Both the position numbers and the translations under genes were made by a program. Positions 1 to 8,793 of a stretch of 64,000 nucleotides of DNA are shown here, one piece after another. The number at the start of each line of letters is the position of its first letter. The first letter of the stretch is position 1. Under the pieces are notes generated by a model. The model was not told the DNA's origin, made no database searches, and saw only the letters and a list, made by a program, of their open reading frames with translations. Origin of the DNA: Vibrio porteresiae DSM 19223 (lineage in GTDB: Bacteria > Pseudomonadota > Gammaproteobacteria > Enterobacterales > Vibrionaceae); contig NZ_AP024895.1 of the NCBI RefSeq assembly GCF_024347055.1, positions 124,001 to 188,000 on the forward strand, given 5' to 3'.

Positions 1-983
1 CACTAAAACACATTGCTGAATCTTTACAAGATGTAGCAACAGGTGAGGGAGATTTAACCGCTCGTTTAGCCGTAGAAAGCCAAGATGAAATTGGTGATGC
101 TGCGCGAGCCTTTAACCAGTTTATGGATAAAATTCACTCGATGATCAAAGAAGTAAGTCGCGCTGAAACAGGCATCGCGCAAGCGGTGGTATCACTCAAT
201 CAACAAAATGCTCAAGCCAATCAACAGATGAGCGAGCACAGCTTAGAAACCGATAAAGTCGTGACGGCCGTGACCGAAATGAGTGCCACTGCGCGAGAAG
301 TGGCACAGAACACCAACTCTACGGCACATGCGATTGAATCAGCCAACGAGCAAATATCGGCAGCACAACATGAAGTAAATGATGCCGTCAAAGGTATCGA
401 TGCGTTAGTCAAAGAGGTCAATACCACATCGGATGCGATTGCTGAATTGAGTGCGCAAGCAAGCCAAATTACCAAGATTCTCAGTGTGATCGGTGATATT
501 GCTGAGCAAACCAATTTGCTTGCTCTTAATGCCGCAATTGAAGCGGCGCGTGCAGGTGAGCAAGGAAGAGGTTTTGCTGTGGTTGCAGATGAGGTGCGTT
601 CTCTTGCGGGAAGGACGCAAGTCAGTACCCAAGAAATCGGTGATATGTTAGGTACACTAAATCACGGTGTAGAAAAAGCAGTGAAGAGTATGCAGGTGAG
701 CCAAGAGCGTGGTGAGCAAACAGCTAAGGATTCTCAAGCGATTCGCAGCAGTTTATCGGGGATCGCACAAGTCGTGAGCACGATTCAAGAAATGGGTATC
801 CAAACCGCCTCCGCAGCTGAAGAGCAAAGCTTAGTGGCGGAAGACATTAATCAAAACTTGGTTCACATTCAGCAAATCGTCAATGAATTAGGTGAGGGTG
901 TGCATCAGTCGGTCGAGATTGGTGAATCGCTTGCCGCCTCAGGGAATGAAATGAGTGCATTGGTCGGACACTTTAAGATCTAA
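1..983 (+). CDS. Methyl-accepting chemotaxis protein, 3' part
   Basis: The reading frame is open from base 3 and continues upstream of the window, so only the cytoplasmic half of a transmembrane chemoreceptor is present. The first ~40 residues read as the end of a HAMP linker (LKHIAESLQDVATGEGDLTA and onward). After this comes a long alanine/glutamine-rich coiled coil. The signalling hairpin tip carries QTNLLALNAAIEAARAGE and GRGFAVVADEVRSLAGRT, which bind CheW/CheA. No CheR/CheB-docking NWETF-type pentapeptide is seen at the end (it ends in ALVGHFKI). The periplasmic ligand-binding domain lies outside the window, so the stimulus cannot be inferred. An internal ATG at 123 is not the true start, because the HAMP sequence continues upstream of it in frame. 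Confidence 0.95.
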   Translation, partial: LKHIAESLQDVATGEGDLTARLAVESQDEIGDAARAFNQFMDKIHSMIKEVSRAETGIAQAVVSLNQQNAQANQQMSEHSLETDKVVTAVTEMSATAREVAQNTNSTAHAIESANEQISAAQHEVNDAVKGIDALVKEVNTTSDAIAELSAQASQITKILSVIGDIAEQTNLLALNAAIEAARAGEQGRGFAVVADEVRSLAGRTQVSTQEIGDMLGTLNHGVEKAVKSMQVSQERGEQTAKDSQAIRSSLSGIAQVVSTIQEMGIQTASAAEEQSLVAEDINQNLVHIQQIVNELGEGVHQSVEIGESLAASGNEMSALVGHFKI

Positions 984-1045
984 GTTAAGTGAAGTGACTC
1001 GAAAGGATCGCCAGGTGTCATTGAGCTTCTAGCATATTTTTGTCC

Positions 1046-1077
1046 TGATAGGGCTTCTTTTTAAGGAGCCCTTTTTT
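1046..1077 (+). terminator. Rho-independent terminator after the chemoreceptor gene
   Basis: An AGGGCT...AGCCCT stem is followed by a run of six T. It ends directly at the radC start codon, so radC may be translated from a transcript that begins in or reads through this hairpin. Confidence 0.7.
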
Positions 1078-1752
1078 ATGAAATTAAAACAGTTGCCCAG
1101 CGATTCGCTTCCACGGGAAAAATTGCTTAAGCGAGGCGCTCATTCATTATCTGATGCTGAGTTATTGGCCATTTTTTTACGCACAGGAACGCCGGGCATG
1201 AATGTGCTAACGTTGGCCGATCACTTACTGAATGATTTTGGCTCACTTCGCGCGCTCTTCTGTGCTTCTCAAGAACAATTTTGTTTACGTAAAGGCTTGG
1301 GGGTTGCAAAGTTTGTCCAACTCCAAGCGGTAGTGGAGATGACGCAGCGCTTTCTCGCGGAAACCTTGCAACGGGGTGACGCTTTGACTAGCCCTGAACA
1401 AACCAAGCTCTATCTTTCCAGCGTACTGCGCGATCGCCAACGAGAAGCCTTCTATTTGCTGTTTCTCGATAATCAGCATCGAGTCATCCAAGATGAGATT
1501 CTCTTTGAAGGTACTATTGATTCCGCCTCTGTTTATCCGAGAGAAGTGGTGAAGCGTGCGCTGCACCATAATGCCGCTGCAGTTATTTTGGCTCATAACC
1601 ACCCATCAGGTATTGCTGAGCCGAGCCAAGCCGATCGCCGCATTACGACTCGGTTAATTGACGCGCTTTCATTAGTGGATATTCGGGTATTAGATCATTT
1701 CGTGGTTGGGGATGGAGAAGTTATCTCATTTGTTGAACGCGGTTGGATTTAA
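1078..1752 (+). CDS. radC: RadC family JAB/MPN-domain protein
   Basis: This 224-residue protein has the length and gene context (next to rpmB-rpmG) of chromosomal RadC. The N-terminal ~75 residues form the helix-hairpin-helix-like UPF0758 domain (LPREKLLKRG, SDAELLAIFLRTG). The C-terminal part is a JAB1/MPN metalloprotease-like fold with the metal-binding motif AHNHPSG at residues 172-178 and a downstream Asp in EPSQAD. Despite its name, a direct role in DNA repair is not established for the family. The ATG lies right after a terminator hairpin; AAGGAG about 12 nt upstream is the only plausible ribosome binding site. Confidence 0.93.
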   Translation: MKLKQLPSDSLPREKLLKRGAHSLSDAELLAIFLRTGTPGMNVLTLADHLLNDFGSLRALFCASQEQFCLRKGLGVAKFVQLQAVVEMTQRFLAETLQRGDALTSPEQTKLYLSSVLRDRQREAFYLLFLDNQHRVIQDEILFEGTIDSASVYPREVVKRALHHNAAAVILAHNHPSGIAEPSQADRRITTRLIDALSLVDIRVLDHFVVGDGEVISFVERGWI

Positions 1753-2357
1753 ATAAAAAAGAATGGAATGATTAAAATCTAACCGAAACAAAAAATTTCT
1801 ACGAAAAATTCTGAAAATTTTCATGATCAAATTTATCCATATCACTAAGGATTAAAGATCTGGTTATAAAAGAGGGAATTTTTACAAAAAATCGGAGACT
1901 ATCCCACCGTTAACCCCAGTAATAACAGTCATTCTAAGTGGCGTTTTTTTCAACAAACTAAAAATCTGTAGCCAAAAAAATGTTGGAGTTAGGCTAAATA
2001 AATCCTAAAAAACAACGAGCTTGGCAGATAATCTCCATTTTGGTAGCGATATAATTAACTTTGTAAAGCGCGTCATAGTATTAGCTTATGTGACTCTATT
2101 ACTTTTTCCCTTGTTAGTTGGCTAAAATCTGATACTATTCGCAAACATTTTTAAACCCCAACTCAGCTCGCCAGAGAAAAAAGATCAGTGAATCCTGCAA
2201 AAAGGATCTGTTCGGGTCTTGAGCAATGCATGGCAAGTTAGTATAATGCGCGACCTTTGATAGCCTTGTATGGATTTACCATAATGGTTTTTACCTCTGA
2301 ACGAGGTTCGGCCAAGCAAGGTTGATATCGAGCTGAAACGATTTGGAGAAGACATTC
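1753..2357 (+). other. 605-bp intergenic region upstream of rpmB
   Basis: No coding sequence is apparent here. The region is AT-rich, with scattered A/T runs, and holds the rpmB promoter near its 3' end. I see no convincing RNA gene or repeat in the first 450 bp. Confidence 0.6.
2219..2247 (+). promoter_or_regulatory. Sigma-70 promoter of rpmB-rpmG
   Basis: TTGAGC (2219-2224) and a perfect TATAAT (2242-2247) are separated by 17 bp, about 110 bp before the rpmB start. This is a strong consensus-type promoter, as expected for ribosomal protein genes. The ~100-nt leader could carry regulation but no known motif was recognised. Confidence 0.75.
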
Positions 2358-2594
2358 ATGTCCCGAGTATGCCAAGTAACTGGTAAGCGTCCAGCAACGG
2401 GTAATAACCGTTCACACGCAAAAAATGCTACTAAGCGTCGTTTTCTGCCGAACCTACAAACTCATCGTTTCTGGGTAGAGAGCGAAAAACGTTTTGTTAA
2501 ATTACGCCTATCTGCTAAAGGCATGCGTATCATCGACAAGAAAGGCATCGATGCTGTTCTTGCTGATATGCGTGCAAACGGCGAAAACGTTTAA
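2358..2594 (+). CDS. rpmB: 50S ribosomal protein L28
   Basis: This 78-residue basic protein starts MSRVCQVTGKRPATGNNRSH and matches the usual length of gammaproteobacterial L28. It binds 23S rRNA in the large subunit. A TTG codon 15 nt upstream would add five residues, but the ATG at 2358 is preceded by GGAGAAG at the right spacing and gives the conserved N-terminus, so 2358 is used. It is followed after 13 nt by rpmG, and both are served by the promoter at 2219-2247. Confidence 0.98.
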   Translation: MSRVCQVTGKRPATGNNRSHAKNATKRRFLPNLQTHRFWVESEKRFVKLRLSAKGMRIIDKKGIDAVLADMRANGENV

Positions 2595-2607
2595 GAGGAA
2601 ATAGACC

Positions 2608-2775
2608 ATGGCAAAAGGCATTCGTGAGAAAATCCGCCTAGTATCTTCAGCAGGTACTGGCCACTTCTACACTACTGACAAAAACAAACGTAACATGCCA
2701 GGCAAATTTGAGATCAAAAAATTTGATCCAGTAGTTCGCCAGCACGTTGTGTACAAAGAAGCTAAAATCAAGTAA
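2608..2775 (+). CDS. rpmG: 50S ribosomal protein L33
   Basis: This 55-codon gene starts MAKGIREKIRLVSSAGTGHF and ends in VVYKEAKIK. It lacks the zinc-binding CxxC pairs, so it is the cysteine-free (C-) form of L33 common in gammaproteobacteria. The start is supported by AGAGGAA about 8 nt upstream. It is co-transcribed with rpmB and ends ~30 bp before a strong terminator. Confidence 0.98.
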   Translation: MAKGIREKIRLVSSAGTGHFYTTDKNKRNMPGKFEIKKFDPVVRQHVVYKEAKIK

Positions 2776-2805
2776 TTGGTTAAAGCCTCTTTACAGAGTG
2801 TGTAA

Positions 2806-2837
2806 AAAAACCCAGCCTTACGGTTGGGTTTTTTATT
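2806..2837 (+). terminator. Terminator of rpmB-rpmG
   Basis: An AACCCA...TGGGTT stem with a short loop is followed by six T, and preceded by an A run so that it could also work in the other direction. Confidence 0.9.
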
Positions 2838-2944
2838 ATCTGGACTTCACTCTTTACCTTTCGCTATAGTTTCAGGCAGTACGTCTGTCGTGAACATTAT
2901 CCAATTCAAAGACGTATGGCTGTGTTTAGGAGCGAGGATTCCCC

Positions 2945-3442
2945 ATGCGTGTATCACCATCAAGACGACGCCGCTGGAACAATATTATGATTGTTTTGGT
3001 GATTGTATTTATTGGTGTTCTTAATTTGCCCACATTCATCAAAGCCTACTTGCTCGATCCACCTAAAGCAGAGGTATCCACTTATCCTTATGTACTTAAT
3101 CATGATAAGCCTCTCCAGCAGCTTAACTTTGCCCAGTTTTCGTTAACCAAAAACTCTCAGGGAGAGTGGCAAGCGAGTCAAACACTCTCTATCACACCAA
3201 ATGAGCTTGTCGCACATTGGCAAGAGCTCAAAGGTACAATTATTGATGACAAGACCATGAAATCACTCGAAACCAAACTAGGTAATCCTGCAACGGTGGA
3301 AGTGTGGTATCAAGGTCAGGAAGAACCACAAAGGGTCACCTACTATCAGTCTGATAAGTTTTGGCTTTTTAATACTTGGCAAGGTCAATGGGTTGCGATT
3401 TCTGTAGCGAAAAGTTATATCATTCCTCATCAAGCTAAATAG
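2945..3442 (+). CDS. Small single-pass membrane protein of unknown function
   Basis: This 165-residue protein begins with a strongly basic segment (RVSPSRRRRW), followed by one hydrophobic helix (residues ~14-34, IMIVLVIVFIGVLNLPTF). The rest is polar and probably periplasmic, which fits a type II anchored protein. I recognise no catalytic motif. It lies between rpmG and mutM, where vibrios often carry a conserved hypothetical gene. The start at 2945 has GGAGCGAGG about 10 nt upstream. mutM follows after 51 bp in the same direction, so they may share a transcript. Function is not inferred. Confidence 0.75.
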   Translation: MRVSPSRRRRWNNIMIVLVIVFIGVLNLPTFIKAYLLDPPKAEVSTYPYVLNHDKPLQQLNFAQFSLTKNSQGEWQASQTLSITPNELVAHWQELKGTIIDDKTMKSLETKLGNPATVEVWYQGQEEPQRVTYYQSDKFWLFNTWQGQWVAISVAKSYIIPHQAK

Positions 3443-3493
3443 TTGTGCACTGTTGTGTTTACATCGGTATGTGTTTTTGCCTAAGGATATACA

Positions 3494-4303
3494 ATGCCAG
3501 AATTGCCTGAAGTTGAAGTTAGCCGCCAAGGTATTTCACCTTACTTAGTTGGAGTGAAAGTGAAATCCATCGAAGTGAGAACGCCCAAACTCAGATGGGA
3601 GATTCCTTACGACTTGAAAAAGCTTGAAGGGCAGGTGATTCGCAATATTTCACGTCGAGCAAAATACCTATTACTATCAACAGACGTGGGGACTGCGATT
3701 GTGCATTTAGGCATGTCCGGTTCTTTACGGGTACTCGATGCGCCGATGGCTCCTGGTAAACATGATCACGTTGATCTCTTTATGAGTAATGGCAAAGTTT
3801 TACGTTATAACGATCCGCGCCGGTTTGGTGCGTGGTTATGGTGTGATAATGGTCAAGAACATGCGGTACTCGCCAATCTTGGACCGGAACCATTAAGCCA
3901 TGATTTTACTGCTGACTATATGATAGAACGAGCGAAGAACAAGCGCGTGACGATTAAGCAGTTTATTATGGATAACAAAATGGTGGTTGGTGTTGGCAAT
4001 ATCTACGCGAACGAGTCGCTGTTTACTTCGCACATTTTGCCTTATAGAGAAGCCGGTTCTTTAAGCCAAACCGAGTGGCAAACCTTAGTGCAAGAAATCA
4101 AAGCGGTATTGGCCCATTCGATTAAACAAGGTGGAACTACCTTGAAAGATTTTGCTCAAGCAGATGGTAAACCTGGGTATTTTGCCCAAGAGTTGCGAGT
4201 CTACGGAAAAGCTGGTCAGCCATGCCCAGAATGCGAATCTGAGATAGCAGAGCAAAAAATCGGACAAAGAAATACCTTTTTTTGCCGTGTGTGCCAACGA
4301 TGA
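3494..4303 (+). CDS. mutM: Formamidopyrimidine-DNA glycosylase
   Basis: MutM (Fpg) excises 8-oxoguanine and formamidopyrimidines from DNA and cleaves the abasic site by beta,delta-elimination. The mature N-terminus PELPEVEVSR provides the catalytic Pro1 and Glu2. The helix-two-turn-helix region contains VVGVGNIYANE, and the C-terminus holds the zinc finger (CPECESE...FFCRVCQR). At 269 residues it is full length. It is a housekeeping gene that marks the left border of the polysaccharide region in vibrios. Confidence 0.98.
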   Translation: MPELPEVEVSRQGISPYLVGVKVKSIEVRTPKLRWEIPYDLKKLEGQVIRNISRRAKYLLLSTDVGTAIVHLGMSGSLRVLDAPMAPGKHDHVDLFMSNGKVLRYNDPRRFGAWLWCDNGQEHAVLANLGPEPLSHDFTADYMIERAKNKRVTIKQFIMDNKMVVGVGNIYANESLFTSHILPYREAGSLSQTEWQTLVQEIKAVLAHSIKQGGTTLKDFAQADGKPGYFAQELRVYGKAGQPCPECESEIAEQKIGQRNTFFCRVCQR

Positions 4304-4336
4304 ACCATTAGTGGTAACTTTTGAGAGGGATTTTTC

Positions 4337-5341
4337 ATGAAGTATTTGGTGACTGGTGCGGCTGGTTTTATTGGTTCTGCTGTTGTTCAGCGTCTCTGTA
4401 CGTTAGGTCACCAAGTAGTAGGAATCGATAACTTAAACGATTACTACCCAGTTTCTCTTAAGATGGATCGCTTAAAACGCATTGAGCATGAACTCTTTAC
4501 CTTTAAAGAATTGGATCTTGCCGATAGAGAAGGAATTGCTGCGCTATTTGCTACCGAGCAATTTCATCGTGTTATTCACCTTGCGGCTCAAGCAGGTGTG
4601 CGTTATTCCATTGAAAATCCAATGGCGTATGCCGATAGTAACCTAGTGGGACACTTAACGATTCTGGAAGGTTGCCGCCACAACAAAGTGCAGCATTTGG
4701 TGTATGCCTCTTCTAGCTCTGTTTATGGTTTAAATCGCAAGATGCCATTTGATACCTCTGATTCTGTGGATCACCCAGTATCTCTTTATGCGGCAACCAA
4801 AAAAGCCAATGAGATGATGGCCCACAGTTATTCTCATCTGTATAACTTGCCAACGACAGGCCTACGCTTTTTTACAGTTTATGGCCCGTGGGGACGTCCA
4901 GATATGGCTCTGTTCAAATTCACCAATGCGATTGTCAAAGGTGAGGCGATTGACGTCTACAACAATGGTGACATGCAGCGCGACTTCACTTATATCGATG
5001 ATATCGTTGAAGGCATTCTACGTATTCAAGATGTTATCCCTACTCGCCAAGAGAATTGGAGTGTTGAGGAAGGATCGCCAGCCAACAGTTCAGCACCTTA
5101 TCGGATTTACAATATTGGTCATGGTAGCCCAGTAAAACTGATGGATTATATTGAAGCTCTGGAAGAGTCATTAGGTGTTGAAGCGAAGAAAAACTTTATG
5201 CCGATGCAGCCTGGTGATGTGTATGCCACTTATGCCGATACCGAAGATTTGTTTGAAGCGATCGATTATCGACCACAGGTGAAAGTCAAAGAAGGCGTTC
5301 AAGCCTTTGTCGATTGGTATAAAGAGTATTACCACTGCTAA
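4337..5341 (+). CDS. NAD-dependent epimerase, UDP-glucuronate 4-epimerase type
   Basis: This 334-residue extended short-chain dehydrogenase has the NAD-binding GAAGFIG (residues 7-13), an AGVRYS segment, and the catalytic S...YxxxK (SSSSVYG; YAATKKANE). The motif NDYYPVSLK, together with DMQRDFTYIDDIV, is typical of UDP-GlcA 4-epimerases that make UDP-galacturonate. The substrate would come from Ugd (22643-23809) and GalU (61664-62554). The gene is 33 bp after mutM and followed by glycosyltransferase genes, so its product probably feeds the core or a surface glycan. Other nucleotide-sugar epimerase activity cannot be excluded. Confidence 0.85.
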   Translation: MKYLVTGAAGFIGSAVVQRLCTLGHQVVGIDNLNDYYPVSLKMDRLKRIEHELFTFKELDLADREGIAALFATEQFHRVIHLAAQAGVRYSIENPMAYADSNLVGHLTILEGCRHNKVQHLVYASSSSVYGLNRKMPFDTSDSVDHPVSLYAATKKANEMMAHSYSHLYNLPTTGLRFFTVYGPWGRPDMALFKFTNAIVKGEAIDVYNNGDMQRDFTYIDDIVEGILRIQDVIPTRQENWSVEEGSPANSSAPYRIYNIGHGSPVKLMDYIEALEESLGVEAKKNFMPMQPGDVYATYADTEDLFEAIDYRPQVKVKEGVQAFVDWYKEYYHC

Positions 5342-5367
5342 AAACCGATTAAACTTCATCGTTTATT

Positions 5368-5402
5368 TCTTTCAGTTGATGTTCCTATCATCAACTGAAA
5401 GA
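5368..5402 (+). other. Perfect 14-bp stem hairpin without T tract
   Basis: TCTTTCAGTTGATG and its exact reverse complement are separated by a 7-nt loop. No T run follows on either strand, so it is not a standard intrinsic terminator. It lies between the epimerase gene and the next glycosyltransferase gene. Confidence 0.6.
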
Positions 5403-5479
5403 GCATCGCTAAGATATCCACTTTCCAGACTTTTTGGTAACATAGCTTAAGTTCTTTTCTTACTTATAGTTATGAAATC

Positions 5480-6523
5480 ATGAAATTTCCTAAGCTCGCA
5501 AAGTCACTTGATAGAAAATTTGGCGCTCTGAGAAAACAGTCTAATTTTTTGAACAGATTGTACAACCATCTTTCAGATATTAACGTTGAGCATAGTTTTC
5601 ACTCGGCAAAGACCCAGGCTGAAATCAAGAAATTGGCCGATGATGCGGTCGCCAAACTTCTTGAGCCGACGGCCGCTGTATCCTCATCGAACTATTTACC
5701 CAAAATTGTCTGGATGTTCTGGCATTCTGGGTTTGATAATGCCCCTGAGGTGGTCAAGCTCGGCGTGATGTCTTGGCAGAAAATGAACCCAGACTATGAA
5801 GTAAGGTTGCTCGATAACAGTAATATTCACGAATACCTCGGATTCGATTTACTTCAAGCATTCAGAAACACATCGGTAAGATGTTTGCTGCCGATTAAAG
5901 CGGATATTTTGCGGTTATATCTACTTAGTCGTTACGGTGGTATTTGGGTGGATGCAACAACATTCTGCTTAAAGCCATTGAGTGAGTGGTTACCAACAGC
6001 ATTAGCTCCGTGTAATCTGTTTAATTTCAAGCAAAAGAACAACCCAACTCGTCCAATTGAAGTATGGTTTATTGCTGCACCTAAAGGGTCACCGATCATT
6101 AATGATGTTCTAAAGCAGTATATTGGCTATTTGACGAAACCACGCCAATTGACCTTGTTTATTTCCGGCAAAGTCCCTCTATTGGAAAAAGTGATTACAG
6201 AAGATGAAAAACAGAAGCCACTCGATGGCTCTGTATCGGAAAGAGCAGAGGTTTTTGGGTTTATGCCTTATTTTTCAATGGGATATTTCTTTTATCAAGC
6301 TTTGGCGAAACATCTGTCAGCAGAGCAATTGACTATTTATCTTCGTAACGATGAAGACGGCAGAATGACAAACAGTTATGCATTAACCAAAGACCCGTTT
6401 CCGGCATTTGAAAATGCGTATGTTTCAAAACAAACCTACCTATCGTCTTACATGAGCAGTGAGTTGTTTGCGCAACGAAAAGCGGTTTTATTCGAAAAAT
6501 TGAATAACACCGAATCAGAATAA
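5480..6523 (+). CDS. Capsular polysaccharide synthesis-type glycosyltransferase
   Basis: This 347-residue protein belongs to the Caps_synth / DXD-sugar-binding (GT32-like) group. It contains PKIVWMFWHSG at about residue 75, then KADILRLYLLSRYGGIWVDA, where the Asp is the nucleotide-sugar-binding position of the DXD-like motif. There is no signal peptide, so it is likely to act at the cytoplasmic face of the inner membrane. It sits between the epimerase and a GT9 gene, suggesting a role in adding a sugar to the core or outer core. Donor and acceptor cannot be told from sequence. Confidence 0.8.
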   Translation: MKFPKLAKSLDRKFGALRKQSNFLNRLYNHLSDINVEHSFHSAKTQAEIKKLADDAVAKLLEPTAAVSSSNYLPKIVWMFWHSGFDNAPEVVKLGVMSWQKMNPDYEVRLLDNSNIHEYLGFDLLQAFRNTSVRCLLPIKADILRLYLLSRYGGIWVDATTFCLKPLSEWLPTALAPCNLFNFKQKNNPTRPIEVWFIAAPKGSPIINDVLKQYIGYLTKPRQLTLFISGKVPLLEKVITEDEKQKPLDGSVSERAEVFGFMPYFSMGYFFYQALAKHLSAEQLTIYLRNDEDGRMTNSYALTKDPFPAFENAYVSKQTYLSSYMSSELFAQRKAVLFEKLNNTESE

Positions 6524-6549
6524 TTCCGTTGTTTATTGCCTAACTATTT

Positions 6550-6586
6550 GAAAGCACCTGCATCTTCAATGGTGCTTTCGTCCATT
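6550..6586 (+). terminator. Probable terminator
   Basis: A GAAAGCACC/GGTGCTTTC stem (9 bp) with a 12-nt loop lies 27 bp after the preceding stop codon. The following tract is T-rich but interrupted, so strength is uncertain. Confidence 0.55.
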
Positions 6587-6723
6587 TATTTTCTTTCATT
6601 TATTTGTAATAATTTGCGACCTAATTAGCTCATAGTTAAAGTTTTTCAGATAGAATTATGAGATGTCATACAAACGTCATTGCGCGTGCAAATGAAAATC
6701 TAATGGTAGAGAAATAGAAAACT

Positions 6724-7704
6724 ATGACAAAAATAGCGATTTTCAACGTTGGTCGTAAGTGTTTTGGTAATACCGTATTGCAATTACCTTTTTTTATTGC
6801 ATTGAAGCAGCACTACCCAGATTGCCATATCACGTTATTTACGTCTCAACAAACGAGCCAAGTCCTGCTTTTTAATGGTTGTGTCGACCAAATCATCTCA
6901 GATAGAAAAGTCTCACCAGTGCGGTTAGCGTCACTGCTCAAATCGGGTGGGTATGATCTTTTATTTAATTTAAGACGAACCAGTGGGCGTATCCATTTAA
7001 GTTGCGCTCTCAGTGGTATGAGCAACAAGTATGCTTATACAACCAATCGTTTCCATGATCTTTATTACCGAAAAAATGTGGTGTTTGACAAATGCACCAT
7101 GTACCCAGCGGTGGCGTACTTATCCTTATTAAACGATGTGACCGATAGCCAATACAAAACGGATATTATTCGAACCCTAATTCCTGCGTCTGACCAACGC
7201 CCTAATGCGCTTACATTGCTTCCAGGGGGAAGCTCTCATCCGAAAAAATGGCCGATTGGGCATTATATTAAAGCGGCAGAATTGCTGGTTTGTGATGAGC
7301 AGATGAGGAACAAAATAAAGCAGGTCAACATTGTCTTAGGTCCTCAAGAAGAGGAATACCTAAGCCAAATTCCAGAGAGTATTGGTGCTATCCCTGTGTG
7401 CATTCACAAACAACCTAACGTAAAACAACTGGTTGAGTTGGCTTCACAAAGTGTACTTGCATTATCGAATGATTGTGGCCCTGGACATATATTCCAAATG
7501 AGTAAAGTTCCAATGGTGGTGTTATTTGGTTGGATTGACGGTGTCTCCCCATACCATGTTATTCAGGAATGGTTTTTAAGCCATGATAACTCATGTGCAG
7601 TAACTCCTGACTCCGACCAAAAGAGCATAGAAACCATACCTGTCAATAAAGTTGTAGGTATGGCTAAAGTGGTGGCTACTATAAAAACTAACAGTACAAA
7701 CTAA
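6724..7704 (+). CDS. Glycosyltransferase family 9 (heptosyltransferase-like)
   Basis: This 326-residue protein has the two-domain GT-B layout of ADP-heptose:LPS heptosyltransferases. The N-terminal part reads FNVGRKCFGNTVLQLPFFIAL, and the C-terminal nucleotide-binding segment is NDCGPGHIFQMSKVPMVVLFG, equivalent to the family's TGPxHLAxAxxxPxVxLFG. It is divergent from WaaC and WaaF, so it may add an additional heptose or another sugar. It ends convergently with the yrbL-like gene across a shared hairpin. Confidence 0.8.
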   Translation: MTKIAIFNVGRKCFGNTVLQLPFFIALKQHYPDCHITLFTSQQTSQVLLFNGCVDQIISDRKVSPVRLASLLKSGGYDLLFNLRRTSGRIHLSCALSGMSNKYAYTTNRFHDLYYRKNVVFDKCTMYPAVAYLSLLNDVTDSQYKTDIIRTLIPASDQRPNALTLLPGGSSHPKKWPIGHYIKAAELLVCDEQMRNKIKQVNIVLGPQEEEYLSQIPESIGAIPVCIHKQPNVKQLVELASQSVLALSNDCGPGHIFQMSKVPMVVLFGWIDGVSPYHVIQEWFLSHDNSCAVTPDSDQKSIETIPVNKVVGMAKVVATIKTNSTN

Positions 7705-7734
7705 AAAAGCCTATCAAATGAAAAGCAATCGATA

Positions 7735-7760
7735 GAAGAGTATTTTAGTTAATACTCTTT
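7735..7760. terminator. Bidirectional terminator between convergent genes
   Basis: An AGAGTATT/AATACTCT stem with flanking A- and T-rich tracts lies between the GT9 gene (+) and the yrbL-like gene (-). Confidence 0.65.
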
Positions 7761-8314
7761 TACGAAGTGAGAATATGTTGAAAAGCACGATTGATGCGTT
7801 TTAGGGTCTGCTTATAGGTATAGGTTGGGAAAAGAATCCCCACTTTGATAAAGTTGGCGAACCCGATACCATCAATCAAAATGAGTTCGTATTCTCCAAG
7901 AGCATTAGATCGTAAGCAGATGTTTTGTAAACGTAAATCCGTTACAGAAACCGGTACTGCTAACATTCTGTCGCGAAAGCGAATGGCCGCATCGCGAATC
8001 TTACTCATATCCAACGAGATATCACTGTCTAATAATGTCAGTAAGTTATTCGCCACACTGCCATCTTGTTCTAACACTAATTCGCAGACTAAACCTGGGC
8101 CTTGATTGGTCTCAACCCATTCAAGAGGTTTCGCGACAGGTGCCTCTTTATTCGCAAGATAGCGACGTGCATAGCGATACTCACGCACACTTTCATCGAC
8201 TCTGCGTTTTTGGTGATAACGGACTTTGATGCATCGGTCGGGGAACTCTGGATGTTGATAACAGATTCGTTCTGAGCCCTTCCCGATGATGTTTGCATGG
8301 GTTAGGTCAATCAT
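7760..8314 (-). CDS. YrbL-family protein (kinase-fold)
   Basis: This 184-residue protein matches the PhoP-regulated YrbL family. It has an N-terminal IGKGSERICYQHP nucleotide-loop-like segment, a KVRYH lysine, and a late VTDLRLQNICL...LILIDGIG segment that mimics the kinase HxDxxxxN...D arrangement, although the His is replaced. Such proteins resemble lipopolysaccharide kinases, but no reaction is proven. The start overlaps the coaD stop by 4 bp, so it is translationally coupled at the end of the GT9-waaE-GT4-coaD operon. A role in core modification is inference. Confidence 0.75.
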   Translation of the reverse strand: MIDLTHANIIGKGSERICYQHPEFPDRCIKVRYHQKRRVDESVREYRYARRYLANKEAPVAKPLEWVETNQGPGLVCELVLEQDGSVANNLLTLLDSDISLDMSKIRDAAIRFRDRMLAVPVSVTDLRLQNICLRSNALGEYELILIDGIGFANFIKVGILFPTYTYKQTLKRINRAFQHILTS

Positions 8315-8793
8315 GATTGCACCTTTTTCTCGATTGCCTCCGCAATGAACTCAGGGACAAAAGAGCGGATATCACCACCGTGGATGGCTACTTCTCTCAC
8401 AATGGTCGATGAAAGAAACATGTATTGTTCAGTCGGCGTAAGGAAAATGCTTTCTAAATTGGGTTGCAGATGACGATACATGTTAGTTAGACCAAACTCA
8501 TACTCAAAATCGATCGTAGTGCGCAAGCCGCGAATCAATACATCCGCTTTTTCTTGCTTTACAAAATCGATCAGTAGACCAGAGAAACCTTTCACTGAAA
8601 CATTTGGCATATGCTTGGTCACTTCGGTCGCTTGCTCTACGCGTTCTTCTAAAGTGAACATGGTCTTTTTAGAAGGGCTTGCGGCAATACCAATCACCAC
8701 ATCATCAAAAAGATTAGCGACACGTTGAATGATATCGAGATGACCGTTGGTCAATGGGTCAAAGGTACCCGGATAAACGACTTTCTTAATCAT
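8311..8793 (-). CDS. coaD: Phosphopantetheine adenylyltransferase
   Basis: CoaD transfers AMP from ATP to 4'-phosphopantetheine, the penultimate step of coenzyme A synthesis. The 160-residue protein starts IKKVVYPGTFDPLTNGHLDI, with the nucleotidyltransferase TxGH signature, and contains the FLSSTIVREVA equivalent of ISSTxVR. It is full length. As in E. coli, the gene is embedded in LPS core genes (kdtB was its old name there). It overlaps the preceding GT4 gene by 4 bp and the following yrbL-like gene by 4 bp. Confidence 0.98.
   Translation of the reverse strand: MIKKVVYPGTFDPLTNGHLDIIQRVANLFDDVVIGIAASPSKKTMFTLEERVEQATEVTKHMPNVSVKGFSGLLIDFVKQEKADVLIRGLRTTIDFEYEFGLTNMYRHLQPNLESIFLTPTEQYMFLSSTIVREVAIHGGDIRSFVPEFIAEAIEKKVQS

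Noticed and set aside
2824..3024. 66-codon open frame overlapping the terminator after rpmG
   Set aside because: It starts inside the terminator hairpin and runs into the unknown membrane-protein gene in another frame.
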